In this document: piece by piece, positions 16,384-25,157 of the stretch
Layout of the letters: each line of letters starts with the position of its first letter
Numbering within the stretch: position 1 is the stretch's first letter
Source of the DNA: Sulfuritalea sp.
GTDB lineage: Bacteria > Pseudomonadota > Gammaproteobacteria > Burkholderiales > Rhodocyclaceae
Direction: 5' to 3'
Length of the DNA: 43,167 nucleotides
Assembly: GCA_021738385.1 (NCBI GenBank)
Contig: JAIPCF010000015.1
Span: 1-43,167 of the forward strand
Translations under genes and position numbers: made by a program
Notes under the pieces: model-generated
What the model was told of the DNA's origin: nothing
The model's input: the letters and a program-made list of their open reading frames with translations, nothing else
Database searches by the model: none

Positions 16384-18150
16384 TCACATGCTCACCGGTT
16401 GCGAGACTCCCAGGAGGGAAAGTCCGTTTTGCAGTACCTGCCGCGTTGCCAGCGCCAGCGCAAGACGTGCCTGACGAGTTGCCTGATCATCTACCAGCAG
16501 GCGTTCGGCGTTGTACCAACTGTGGAAATCGCCGGCCAGATCCTTGAGATAGAAGGCCAGGGTGTGCGGCGCATAGTCGCGCGCGGCAATCTGGATCAAT
16601 TCGGGAAACTCAGCCAGTCGTGCGCACAGTGCGAATTCGCTGTTGCCTTGCAAGGGCGCCAGATCGGCCAGACCCAGTTCTGCGGATTCCCCATCCCATT
16701 GCGTCATCACTGAGCAGATTCGGGCATGGGCATACTGGACGTAATACACAGGATTGTCATTGCTTTGCGATTTTGCCAGATCGAGATCAAAGTCCAGTGC
16801 TTGATCGCACTTGCGCAACATGTAGAAGAAGCGGCAGGCATCACTGCCGACTTCACTGCGCAACTGGCGCAATGTCACGTACTCGCCCGAGCGGGTGGAC
16901 ATTGATACCTTGTGACCTTCGCGGAACAGGCTGACAAACTGCACCAGCGTGACATCCAGTCGGTCAGCATTCGCGCCTGAGGCGCTGAGGGCGCCCTTGA
17001 CCCGCGGGATGTAGCCGTGATGGTCGGCACCCCAGACATCGATAACCTTGTCGAAACCGCGTTCGAATTTGTTCAGGTGATAGGCGATATCGGAAGCGAA
17101 GTAGGTATACAAACCGTTGTCGCGCTGGACCACCCGGTCTTTTTCATCGCCGAAGGCGGTCGATTTGAACCATTTAGCGCCATCCTGAAGATAGATGTGG
17201 CCGGAATTTTCCAGAGCCGTCACGGCGCGCGCCACCATGCCGGTGTCGTAAAGGCTGCGCTCCGAGAACCACACGTCGAAATGCACGCCGAACTCTTCGA
17301 GATCGGCGCGACAATCGGCCAATTGCTCGTTCAGCACATGCGCGTGAATGTAGGACCAGTCCTCGCCAAGCAGATCCTTGCCGGCCAGGATCAGGCTGTC
17401 TAGGCGAGCCTCAGGATCCTCGCCATCGGGAACGCCGGCCATCACGGCTTCAGCCGGATGCACATAGCGGTCGCCATGGGCCTGCTTGATCTGTTCCGCC
17501 ATTTCGCGGACGTAACCGCCCTGGTAGGCATTGGGTGGGAAGGGCACAGGCTCATCAAACAGTTCGAGATAGCGCAGCCAGGCCGAAACGGCGAGGATAT
17601 CCATCTGCCGTCCGGCGTCGTTGACGTAGTACTCGCGCGTCACGTCGTAGCCGGCAAATGCCAGCAGCGAGGCCAGACTGGCGCCAAATGCGGCACCGCG
17701 ACCGTGGCCGACATGCAGCGGGCCGGTCGGGTTGGCGGAAACAAATTCGACTTGCAACCGGCGTGCTGCCTTGCCGGTGCGCACCGGACCGCGCCCGTAA
17801 CCCGATCCGCTGGCGAGTATGGCGGACACCACGGCAGTTCTGGCTGCGGGTGTCAGCGTGAAATTGATAAAGCCGGCACCGGCGATCTCGATCTTTGCCA
17901 CGGCTTCCGAGGGAGGAAGTTCGTGCATCAGGCGTTCGGCAATCTGGCGTGGGCTGGTCTTCAATGCACGGGCGAGTTGCATCGCCAGATTGCACGCGAA
18001 GTCACCGTGACTGGCCTGCTTGGGGCGTTCAAGAATGATCTCGGCAAGGCTGTGTTCTGGCGCAACGCTGGTCAGCGCGATGCGTATCAAGCCCGTCAGA
18101 TGCTGACGGACGTCCAGGGGAATTCGGGTGTGGGCGCTGGGTGCAGCCAT
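16384..18150 (-). CDS. argS: Arginyl-tRNA synthetase
   Basis: A 588-residue class I synthetase that charges tRNA-Arg. The N-terminal additional domain spans about 10-100. The HIGH-type motif is HVGHGRG within SANPTGPLHVGHG. The KMSKS position reads KVSMSTRSGEYVTLRQL, a usual variant in this family. The anticodon-binding DALR domain is C-terminal (about 470-588). The length is standard. It is the first gene of the reverse-strand unit running through the SPOR gene, dsbA and the BtuF-like gene. The 195 bp between it and the divergent ubiB hold the promoters. Confidence 0.97.
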   Translation of the reverse strand: MAAPSAHTRIPLDVRQHLTGLIRIALTSVAPEHSLAEIILERPKQASHGDFACNLAMQLARALKTSPRQIAERLMHELPPSEAVAKIEIAGAGFINFTLTPAARTAVVSAILASGSGYGRGPVRTGKAARRLQVEFVSANPTGPLHVGHGRGAAFGASLASLLAFAGYDVTREYYVNDAGRQMDILAVSAWLRYLELFDEPVPFPPNAYQGGYVREMAEQIKQAHGDRYVHPAEAVMAGVPDGEDPEARLDSLILAGKDLLGEDWSYIHAHVLNEQLADCRADLEEFGVHFDVWFSERSLYDTGMVARAVTALENSGHIYLQDGAKWFKSTAFGDEKDRVVQRDNGLYTYFASDIAYHLNKFERGFDKVIDVWGADHHGYIPRVKGALSASGANADRLDVTLVQFVSLFREGHKVSMSTRSGEYVTLRQLRSEVGSDACRFFYMLRKCDQALDFDLDLAKSQSNDNPVYYVQYAHARICSVMTQWDGESAELGLADLAPLQGNSEFALCARLAEFPELIQIAARDYAPHTLAFYLKDLAGDFHSWYNAERLLVDDQATRQARLALALATRQVLQNGLSLLGVSQPVSM

Positions 18151-18345
18151 GTCAGGAGTACGCGGGTCTTACGAAAGCTGTGGATTATACTTCCCGTTTT
18201 CGTCACGGCTGAGGCGCATGGCGCCGATGAAGCCGATGTCAACCGCCAACGATTTCTGGAATAGTAGTTCCGGTCACCTCGCTAAACGTCGATAATGCCG
18301 ACGCGCTTCTTCACCTGAAACGATATCTCCGACCCGGTATCTTAC

Positions 18346-19893
18346 GTGCGCCTCTTTCGCCTCATCCGTATTGCCCGAGTAGCCTATCTTTACGGGCTGG
18401 ATAGCCTGGTACTCGAGCACGAGCTCGAGCCCGGTTGGAAAACGCGTGCGCTCTATGCAGCGCAGCGCTTGATGTTCTGGCGCAATATCTCGGCTCCGCG
18501 AGCCGTTCGGTTACGGCAGGCGCTGGAAGATCTGGGGCCGATATTCGTCAAATTCGGCCAGTTATTGTCGACGCGGCGCGACTTGATGCCACTCGACATT
18601 GCCGACGAACTGGCGAAGCTGCAGGATCGCGTGCCGCCGTTTTCGTCGGATCTTGCCATCGCCGAACTGGAGAAAGCCTACGGTCGGCCGGTAAGTGAGG
18701 TATTCGCCAGCTTCGACAGAAAGCCGGTTGCATCGGCATCGGTGGCGCAGGTGCATTTTGCTGTGTTGCATGAAAAAGATGGCGGCCGCGAGGTCGCGGT
18801 AAAGATTCTGCGCCCCGGCATTCAACCGGTGATCGAGCATGACATCGCGCTGTTGCAAGTCGCCGCAAGCCTGCTCGAAGCGCTCTGGGCAGATGGGCGC
18901 CGGCTCAAGCCGCGCGAGGTGGTAGCCGAGTTCGACAAATACCTGCACTACGAACTCGATCTGATGCGCGAAGCCGCGAACTGTTCGCAATTGAGGCGCA
19001 ATTTTGCCGATTCGAACCTGCTGATCCTGCCCGAAGTGCATTGGGACTGGTGCTCTACCAGCGTGATGGTGATGGAGCGCATGCACGGCACGACCATTTC
19101 GAAAATCGATGAGCTGCGCGAAAAAGGAGTGGATATTCCGCGTCTGGCTCGTGCCGGTGTCGAAATTTTCTTTACCCAGGTTTTTCGCGACGGCTTCTTC
19201 CACGCTGACATGCATCCCGGCAATATTTTTGTCGCTACCCAGGGCGAACACAAGGGAAGCTACATCGCGTTGGATTTCGGCATCGTCGGTACCCTGTCGG
19301 ATTCGGACAAGAATTATCTGGCGCAGAATTTTCTTGCTTTCTTCCGGCGCGACTACAAGCGAGTTGCCGAAGTACACATCGAATCAGGCTGGGCGCCCAA
19401 GGGTACCCGCGTCGATGAATTCGAGGCGGCGATTCGGTCGGTTTGCGAGCCGTTCTTCGACCGTCCGCTGAAGGAGATTTCGCTCGGTCGAGTGCTGTTG
19501 AGGCTGTTTCAAACTTCGCGTCAATTCAATGTCGAAGTGCAGCCGCAGTTGGTGCTGCTGCAAAAAACTCTGCTCAACATCGAGGGCCTGGGCCGCGAAC
19601 TCGATCCCGACCTCGATTTGTGGCAAACCGCGCTGCCCTATCTGGAGCGCTGGATGAGCGAGCAACTCGGCTGGCTGGCTCTGGAGAACAACATCAAGCG
19701 CGAAGCATCGAACTGGGCGCAGTTGCTGCCTACACTGCCGCGCTTGGTTCATCAGGCGCTCAACACGACCATCTCGCCGGCACCCAATCTCGAACTGGAA
19801 AATCTGGCGGCAGAAGTACGCGGTCTGCGCCATCTGCTTTGGCTGGCCCTGGCTGTTGCGGGTGCGGCACTGGGCTTCGCGCTGCTCCAATAA
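18346..19893 (+). CDS. ubiB: UbiB, ubiquinone biosynthesis atypical kinase/ATPase
   Basis: A 515-residue protein of the ABC1/ADCK/UbiB family. It has the KxGQ motif ([16 protein letters not shown]), the alanine-rich loop ASASVAQVH, the catalytic Lys in [17 protein letters not shown], and the metal motif LDFGIVG. C-terminal hydrophobic segments anchor it in the membrane ([18 protein letters not shown]). It assists late steps of ubiquinone synthesis, probably by extracting lipid intermediates using ATP. The start is a GTG at 18346; the family begins with MRLFRL or similar there, but no clear ribosome site is present. No other ubi genes are adjacent. Confidence 0.95.
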   Translation: MRLFRLIRIARVAYLYGLDSLVLEHELEPGWKTRALYAAQRLMFWRNISAPRAVRLRQALEDLGPIFVKFGQLLSTRRDLMPLDIADELAKLQDRVPPFSSDLAIAELEKAYGRPVSEVFASFDRKPVASASVAQVHFAVLHEKDGGREVAVKILRPGIQPVIEHDIALLQVAASLLEALWADGRRLKPREVVAEFDKYLHYELDLMREAANCSQLRRNFADSNLLILPEVHWDWCSTSVMVMERMHGTTISKIDELREKGVDIPRLARAGVEIFFTQVFRDGFFHADMHPGNIFVATQGEHKGSYIALDFGIVGTLSDSDKNYLAQNFLAFFRRDYKRVAEVHIESGWAPKGTRVDEFEAAIRSVCEPFFDRPLKEISLGRVLLRLFQTSRQFNVEVQPQLVLLQKTLLNIEGLGRELDPDLDLWQTALPYLERWMSEQLGWLALENNIKREASNWAQLLPTLPRLVHQALNTTISPAPNLELENLAAEVRGLRHLLWLALAVAGAALGFALLQ

Positions 19894-19933
19894 GGAAGCG
19901 CAGTATTGCGACACAAGCTTTCGCGGCGGTCGT

Positions 19934-19939
19934 TATAAT
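19934..19939 (+). promoter_or_regulatory. Likely -10 box for the symporter gene
   Basis: A perfect TATAAT lies 80 bp before the symporter start. No good -35 stands at the usual distance. The leader after it can fold a seven-pair hairpin, GGACGCC with GGCGTTC, at about 19955-19979. Confidence 0.35.
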
Positions 19940-20018
19940 GCCGCGGTCCGTTCGGACGCCTCGCTGTTTCAGGCGTTCTGCATATACCTTACGCGTTTGT
20001 GGCTGACAAGGAGTTCAG

Positions 20019-21515
20019 ATGCTGATCTGGTTTGTCGTGCTCTATGTCCTGGTGTCGGTCGGTATCGGCTTGCTGGCGGCAACGCGAGTCCATAACGCCA
20101 GAGATTTCGCCGTCGCCGGCCGGCGCTTGCCCTTGCCCGTGGTCATGGCCACGGTGTTTGCCACCTGGTTCGGCGCGGAATCGATCTTCGGGATTTCCGG
20201 TACTTTCCTCCAAGAGGGCTTGACCGGTGTGGTGGCTGATCCTTTCGGTTCGTCAATATGCCTGATCCTTGCCGGCATTCTGTTTTCGCGCTACCTCTAC
20301 AAGCTCAACATCATCACCCTGGGCGACTTCTACCGCATGCGTTTCAATCGCACGGTCGAGGTGCTGACAACGCTATGTATAGTGGTTTCCTATCTCGGTT
20401 GGGTGGCGGCCCAAATCAAGGCGCTGGGCCTGTTATTCTTTGCCGTAACCGATGGTGCTGTCGGCGTCGAAGCGGGCATGGTGCTCGGCACGGTGCTGGT
20501 GCTGACTTATACGGTTTACGGCGGCATGTTCTCGGTGGCCGTGCTCGATTTTGTACAGATGATCGTCATGCTCGGCGGATTGCTGTTTATCGCCTGGATA
20601 GCCAGCGAAAAAGTCGGCGGTGGCGCTACGGCGGTGATCAATCATGCCAGCGCCGCCGGCAAATTCAGTTTCTTTCCGGCAGCCGACCCCTGGTTGTGGC
20701 TGACATTCATTGGCACCGGTGTCACCATGATGTTCGGCTCGATACCGCAGCAGGATGTCTTTCAGCGCGTCACTTCAGCCAAAAGCGCGAACATTGCTCT
20801 GTGGGGATCGATAGCAGGCGCCTCGCTTTATTTCGCCTTCACCTTTGTGCCCATGTTCATAGCCTACTCGGCAACCATGATCGATCCAGGCACTTTCGGC
20901 GCGCTGGTTGAAAAAAACGCGGAGCTAATTGTACCCACTCTGGTCAAAAGCTATACCCCGTTGTTCGCTCAGGTGCTGTTTTATGGCGCCGTGCTGTCGG
21001 CGATCATGAGCACCGCATCCGCGACGTTGCTGGCGCCATCGGTTACTTTTTCAGAGAACGTGGTTCGAGGCTTCGTTCCCGACATCAGCGACAAGACATT
21101 TCTTAGAGTAATGCGCTATTCATTGGTGATATTTTCTGGTATGGTGTTGGCATTTGCTTTGTACAGTGATGCCTCGATTTTCAAGATGGTTGAGAACGCA
21201 TACAAGATCACCCTGGCCGGCGCCTTTGTGCCGCTGGTATTCGGCATTCTGTGGCGCCGCGCCACAACTCAGGGCGCGTTGGCGGCGATTTTTGGTGGCC
21301 TTGTTGCATGGATACTGATTGAATTGATGATCGGCGAAGCGAGTCTGGTACCACCCCAATTGATCGGTCTCGGCGTTTCCATTCTCGGCATGCTGGCAGG
21401 TTCATTGCTGCCTAAATGGGTGGGCCGACAAATGCCCGGCCACGATCCGCATGCGATTCTGCATCATCGCGCCGCTGCGCAGACCCATCATGCCGAGCCC
21501 GAGCACCGGCATTAA
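20019..21515 (+). CDS. Sodium:solute symporter family (SSS) transporter
   Basis: A 498-residue inner-membrane protein with about 13 hydrophobic segments. SSS motifs include VAGRRLPLPVVMATVFATWFGAES near the N terminus, the GGMFSVAVLDFVQM segment, and the conserved FGSIPQQDVFQRVTSAKS. Members co-import sugars, amino acids, carboxylates or nucleosides with sodium. The substrate is open; the sequence looks nearer the generic SSS group than PutP or PanF. A strong AAGGAG precedes the ATG at 20019. The tail is polar and His-rich (HDPHAILHHRAAAQTHHAEP). It is likely monocistronic or read through into the J-like/protease-like gene 20 bp downstream. Confidence 0.9.
   Translation: MLIWFVVLYVLVSVGIGLLAATRVHNARDFAVAGRRLPLPVVMATVFATWFGAESIFGISGTFLQEGLTGVVADPFGSSICLILAGILFSRYLYKLNIITLGDFYRMRFNRTVEVLTTLCIVVSYLGWVAAQIKALGLLFFAVTDGAVGVEAGMVLGTVLVLTYTVYGGMFSVAVLDFVQMIVMLGGLLFIAWIASEKVGGGATAVINHASAAGKFSFFPAADPWLWLTFIGTGVTMMFGSIPQQDVFQRVTSAKSANIALWGSIAGASLYFAFTFVPMFIAYSATMIDPGTFGALVEKNAELIVPTLVKSYTPLFAQVLFYGAVLSAIMSTASATLLAPSVTFSENVVRGFVPDISDKTFLRVMRYSLVIFSGMVLAFALYSDASIFKMVENAYKITLAGAFVPLVFGILWRRATTQGALAAIFGGLVAWILIELMIGEASLVPPQLIGLGVSILGMLAGSLLPKWVGRQMPGHDPHAILHHRAAAQTHHAEPEHRH
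20609..20632 (+). repeat. Possible diverged short repeat inside the symporter gene
   Basis: Twenty-two of 24 bases match the short repeat (AAAAGTCGGCGGTGG then CGCTACGGC). It encodes KVGGGATA in a frame different from the clear in-gene copies. VGG-containing loops occur naturally here in SSS proteins, so this may be coincidence. Confidence 0.3.
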
Positions 21516-21535
21516 TCCAATCAATAAGATCTGCC

Positions 21536-22648
21536 ATGGCTGAAAAGGCATCTCTCTACGAACTTCTTGGGCTCGAAAGCGGAGCCTCGGGCGAAGATAT
21601 CCAGCTTGCATTCGAAACGCGTCGGCATGAACTGGAGCAGGAGCCAGATCTGGAACACCGCCGCAATCGTCTCAGCTTTATTCAATATGCGTACGATGTG
21701 TTGAGCAATCCGAAAAGTCGAATGGCCTACGATCAACAAAACCGGGCAATAGAGACAATCCGGGTGTATGAGCGACCATCGTCGCGCGCGCTGTGGCCGG
21801 GTATCGTATTGGTGGCAATTGTTGGCGTGGCCTATCAGGCTTGGCAGTACTCGGCTGCGAGTAGATCAGACATGGCGGTGCCGAGCGATCGAACGACAAA
21901 GGTTGTCCAGTTGTACGCTGTGGGCCAACCCAGGCCTGTTGTGAGCAGTGAGGAGAGGCCGGCCTTTTTGCAGCCATCCTCAGCCAGTGATCTGGCCAAG
22001 GCGCCATCGCCGAGACCGCGAAAAGCTGAAAAGGTGGTTTTTGGTGGTCCCCTGGCCGCTGACTTGGCAAAGTTTTCCGACTCGACCTATGTAATCTCCG
22101 GAGTAGGCGGCCTCGGAACAGGGGTGGTGGTCGGGCCCGACCGGTTGTTGACCAATTGTCACGTCATTGCACCCAGTGTGTTGAAAGGCCCGATTTTTGC
22201 GATCAATCCGGCAACAGGAGTAAATACGCGCATCACGTCAGCAGCCTTCCTGATTCGTGAAGATGCTTGTGTGGTCCATGCCCCAGGTCTCAATGGCAGT
22301 TCAATCGCCATTGGCAGTTCGGCGAATTTGGCGGTTGGTGCTCGCACTTTGAACATTGGTTTTTCCAATGGTCGCATGGGCGCTTCGGCGGGTGAGCTAA
22401 TAGGAGTTCGCAATCACGGGGGTCAGAGTTATCTGGTTACATCCAATCTCTGCGATCAGAGCGCGGCTGGTGGGCCGCTGGTTGACGATCAGGGTCGTTT
22501 GGTGGGGCTGATATCGGGAAGTGCGCCAGATAGCGGCTTTTGCCTGTCCCTTGCTGTTGAAATCGCTCGAACTGTGCTGGCGCAAACATTGATAGCAATT
22601 GATGCGTTTCCGCCAAACTACACTAGCAATCTGGATCGTCGCGAATAG
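21536..22648 (+). CDS. Degenerate J-domain / membrane / trypsin-like pseudoprotease fusion
   Basis: A 370-residue protein. Residues 6-66 resemble a J domain (SLYELLGLESGASGEDIQLAF ... YDVLSNPKSRMAYD), but the HPD needed to stimulate Hsp70 is replaced by other residues (near EQE, 35-37). A single membrane segment spans about 87-104. A proline-rich linker leads to a trypsin-like domain (about 185-350) with His209 in LTNCHV and a likely Asp243 in REDACVV. Where the nucleophile GxSGG is expected, it reads QSAAGGPL, with Ala311 in the serine position. So both domains look non-enzymatic, and the C-terminal part would sit in the periplasm. The ATG at 21536 starts the J-like domain. Function unknown; substrate binding or scaffolding is a reasonable guess. 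Confidence 0.75.
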   Translation: MAEKASLYELLGLESGASGEDIQLAFETRRHELEQEPDLEHRRNRLSFIQYAYDVLSNPKSRMAYDQQNRAIETIRVYERPSSRALWPGIVLVAIVGVAYQAWQYSAASRSDMAVPSDRTTKVVQLYAVGQPRPVVSSEERPAFLQPSSASDLAKAPSPRPRKAEKVVFGGPLAADLAKFSDSTYVISGVGGLGTGVVVGPDRLLTNCHVIAPSVLKGPIFAINPATGVNTRITSAAFLIREDACVVHAPGLNGSSIAIGSSANLAVGARTLNIGFSNGRMGASAGELIGVRNHGGQSYLVTSNLCDQSAAGGPLVDDQGRLVGLISGSAPDSGFCLSLAVEIARTVLAQTLIAIDAFPPNYTSNLDRRE

Positions 22649-22695
22649 TCTTCTGGCTCGACTCTTGTTCCGCCGCGGCTAAATCGGCAGAATCG

Positions 22696-23766
22696 ATGGC
22701 TGTGACCTACGGCAACCGCTCCCATCTGACGCTTTACCTGAGCTTTGGCTATGTGCTGCTGATCATCTACGCGAGCTTGTATCCGCTACAGGGTTGGCAC
22801 GACGGCGGCAGTGATCCGCTGGCTTTTCTGGGTGCAAGCTGGCCCCGCTATTTCACAGGCTTTGATCTGACAGCCAATGCGCTGGCTTATGTACCGTTAG
22901 GCTTCCTCTGCGCGGCGAGCTTGCGCCGCCGTATGCGGCCATTTCATGCTTTTCTGGTGGCCCTTGTGCTCGGCATTGGTCTGAGTCTGGGTATGGAAAT
23001 CCTGCAGAATTACCTGCCCAGTCGAGTGCCCTCCAATCTGGATCTGGCGTGCAATGCGGCTGGTACCCTGCTCGGCGGATTATTTGGCGCGGTTCTGAGT
23101 GCTCGTGCCCTGGATGAAGGGCGTCTGGCGCGTTGGCGTCAGGATTTGATGCGGCACTCGCATGGAGCCGATCTGGGCGTACTGCTGGTGGTTGCGTGGC
23201 TGCTCAGTCAGTTGTCACCGGAAGCGTTGCTGTTTGGAAATGGCAACCTGCGTCGGATGCTTGAACTTCCTCCGGCACAGTCCTTTCAGCCAGACCTTTT
23301 TACCAGTCTCGAGACATTCGCCGCCGCCGCTGGCCTGCTGGCGGCTGGCCTGATCATTACATTGCTGTTGCGCCGACATGCCCGGCTTCTCACGGCTGCC
23401 GTGCTGCTTGCCGCAGTATTGATCAAGGCGCTGAGCTACGCATTGCTCATGGGACCTGCAGCATTCATGATCTGGATTACGCCGGGCAACAAAGCTGGCA
23501 TGCTGATCGGGCTGGCCCTGTGGTGGAGCGCATCCTTTCTGTCCATTTCGCTGCAGCGCGCGGTAGCGGCGATGGCATTGTTGTTTGCCACGGTGATGGT
23601 GAATATCGGTCCGGAAAATCCCTATCTGCTGGAAACAATGAACACCTGGAATCCGGGTCAGTTTCTGAACTTCAATGGCTTGACTCGACTGATATCTTCG
23701 CTGTGGCCGTTTATTGCGCTGCCATGGCTGATGATCTACCGACCGGACAGCAAGGCTTCCATGTAG
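22696..23766 (+). CDS. VanZ-family membrane protein
   Basis: A 356-residue protein with about nine hydrophobic segments. The N-terminal VanZ domain (about 15-135) shows YASLYPLQGW, a conserved FDLTANALAYVPLGF segment, then LGMEILQNYLPSRVPSNLDLACNAAGTLLG. VanZ-type proteins are linked to glycopeptide resistance, competence or envelope processes, but single VanZ genes in proteobacteria are mostly uncharacterised. The C-terminal half (about 155-350) is a further membrane region without a family I can name. It lies 47 bp after the J-like fusion gene on the same strand. Confidence 0.8.
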   Translation: MAVTYGNRSHLTLYLSFGYVLLIIYASLYPLQGWHDGGSDPLAFLGASWPRYFTGFDLTANALAYVPLGFLCAASLRRRMRPFHAFLVALVLGIGLSLGMEILQNYLPSRVPSNLDLACNAAGTLLGGLFGAVLSARALDEGRLARWRQDLMRHSHGADLGVLLVVAWLLSQLSPEALLFGNGNLRRMLELPPAQSFQPDLFTSLETFAAAAGLLAAGLIITLLLRRHARLLTAAVLLAAVLIKALSYALLMGPAAFMIWITPGNKAGMLIGLALWWSASFLSISLQRAVAAMALLFATVMVNIGPENPYLLETMNTWNPGQFLNFNGLTRLISSLWPFIALPWLMIYRPDSKASM

Positions 23767-23814
23767 GCTACGGTTGGCTTTCCATAATCGAGCATCGTGG
23801 ACAAAACTGAAAAC

Positions 23815-24159
23815 ATGAACACCATTACCGATCTATCAAGCCTGCGTGATGCACTGCGTGTCTTTTGCAAGGAGCGCGACTGGCATCGCTATCACACACC
23901 AAAAAATCTCGTCATGGCCTTGAGCGTTGAAGCCTCTGAGCTGGTCGAGCATTTTCAGTGGGCGACCCCGGACGAAAGCCAGAGCTTGCTGCCAGAGAAG
24001 CGCGCCGAGGTGGCCGACGAAATTGCCGACGTGCTGATCTACCTTACCGAGCTCGCCGATGTGCTCGGCATTGACCCGATTGTCGCCGCGCGTGCGAAGA
24101 TCGCCAAAAACGCTATCAAATATCCTCCACCCCATAATCCGCCGTTTCCGAAGGCTTGA
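23815..24159 (+). CDS. MazG-like nucleotide pyrophosphohydrolase (dCTP-type)
   Basis: A 114-residue all-alpha NTP pyrophosphatase of the MazG/RS21-C6 group. The metal-binding helices carry EASELVEHFQW and EVADEIADVLIYL, giving the ExxE and ExxD pairs. Family members hydrolyse non-canonical or excess dNTPs, often dCTP or its derivatives, to monophosphates. The single short domain and FCKERDWHRYHTPKNL start are typical of the dimeric RS21-C6-like forms. I prefer the ATG at 23815 over a GTG at 23797. It heads a tight run with the ferredoxin (3 bp gap) and the hydrolase (2 bp gap). Confidence 0.88.
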   Translation: MNTITDLSSLRDALRVFCKERDWHRYHTPKNLVMALSVEASELVEHFQWATPDESQSLLPEKRAEVADEIADVLIYLTELADVLGIDPIVAARAKIAKNAIKYPPPHNPPFPKA

Positions 24160-24162
24160 CCG

Positions 24163-24471
24163 ATGAGCTATTTCAAGCACCATGTTTTCTTCTGTACCAA
24201 CCAGCGCGCTGCAGGCGAAGCGTGTTGCAATAACCATGGTGCTGGTGACATGCGCGCCTATGCCAAGGACAAGGTCAAGTCGCTCGGCAAAGCATTGCCG
24301 GGTAAGGTGCGCATCAATGCAGCGGGTTGTCTGGATCGTTGCGAGCAAGGGCCGGTGATGGTGATCTACCCCGAGGCTGTCTGGTACACCTATGTGGACA
24401 AGGATGACGTCGACGAGATCATTGAGCAGCATTTGGTTCAGGGTCTCGTTGTCGAGCGCTTGAAGGTCTGA
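24163..24471 (+). CDS. Thioredoxin-like [2Fe-2S] ferredoxin
   Basis: A 102-residue protein of the thioredoxin-fold 2Fe-2S family, like Azotobacter FeSII-type or Aquifex Fd4. Cluster cysteines are Cys11 (FFCTN), Cys21 or Cys22 (EACCNN), and Cys56 and Cys60 (GCLDRCEQGP). It is presumed a small cytoplasmic electron carrier whose partners are unknown. It is translated with the MazG-like enzyme and the alpha/beta hydrolase. Confidence 0.9.
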   Translation: MSYFKHHVFFCTNQRAAGEACCNNHGAGDMRAYAKDKVKSLGKALPGKVRINAAGCLDRCEQGPVMVIYPEAVWYTYVDKDDVDEIIEQHLVQGLVVERLKV

Positions 24472-24473
24472 CA

Positions 24474-25130
24474 ATGTCGAGGCATCAGCACATTCTGATC
24501 GACGGGTCGGACGGCAAGATCGAGGTGTTCGTTGAGGGACACGAGAATCCACAGGGCATTGCCCTGATTGCGCATCCGCATCCACTGTTTGGCGGTACGG
24601 CCGACAACAAGGTGGTGACCACCCTGGCGCGCGCGTTTCGCGAGCAGGGTTGCATCACTCTGCGACCGCATTTCAGGGGTGTCGGCGGCTCCGAGGGCGA
24701 GCACGACCACGGCGATGCGGAGACCGAGGACTTGTTGGCGTTGCACGCCTGGGCTCGCGAGAGCTACGCCGGGATGTCGAATAGCGTCAGTTCACCACTG
24801 CCGGTCTATCTGGCAGGCTTTTCCTTTGGAGCCTATGTCACCACGCGTCTGGCCAAGCGCCTGGCCGATATCGGCGACCCGGCAAAATGGCTGGTACTGG
24901 TGGGTACCGCAGCCGGCTTTGTCGAAGGCGCGCGAAGCTACGAAACGGAAGCGGTGGCGGCGGACACACTGGTTATTCACGGCTCGAAAGATGAAACCGT
25001 GCGCCTTGATAACGTCCTGGAATGGGCTTTGCCGCTGGAATTACCGGTTGTTGTTGTGCCCGGTGCCGACCATTTTTTTCATCGTCGCCTGCATATGCTG
25101 CGCGAAATTATTCATCGCGCCTGGCGTTAG
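24474..25130 (+). CDS. Alpha/beta hydrolase (dienelactone-hydrolase-like)
   Basis: A 218-residue cytoplasmic hydrolase. It has the early HPHPLFGGT loop, the nucleophile elbow GFSFGA with Ser117, and the LRPHFRGVGGSEG oxyanion segment. The acid is in HGSKDETV and the catalytic His in GADHFFHRRL. These blocks mark a widespread proteobacterial group annotated only as alpha/beta hydrolase. The substrate is not known. It ends the MazG-ferredoxin-hydrolase run and faces the response regulator gene across 27 bp. Confidence 0.88.
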   Translation: MSRHQHILIDGSDGKIEVFVEGHENPQGIALIAHPHPLFGGTADNKVVTTLARAFREQGCITLRPHFRGVGGSEGEHDHGDAETEDLLALHAWARESYAGMSNSVSSPLPVYLAGFSFGAYVTTRLAKRLADIGDPAKWLVLVGTAAGFVEGARSYETEAVAADTLVIHGSKDETVRLDNVLEWALPLELPVVVVPGADHFFHRRLHMLREIIHRAWR

Positions 25131-25132
25131 GA

Positions 25133-25148
25133 TGAGCCGCATGGCTCA
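25133..25148. terminator. Small hairpin between convergent genes
   Basis: TGAGCC and GGCTCA form a perfect six-pair stem around GCAT, placed between the hydrolase stop and the response regulator stop. No T-run follows, so intrinsic termination is doubtful. Confidence 0.3.
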
Positions 25149-25157
25149 ACGCGCGAC

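Noticed and set aside
17871..17896. AAAGCCGGCACCGGCGATC resembling the short repeat
   Set aside because: It encodes the conserved IAGAGFINF motif region of ArgS, and too few bases agree with the repeat.
19894..20018. Possible tRNA or structured RNA before the symporter gene
   Set aside because: No T-arm consensus or cloverleaf could be drawn; only one seven-pair hairpin is present.
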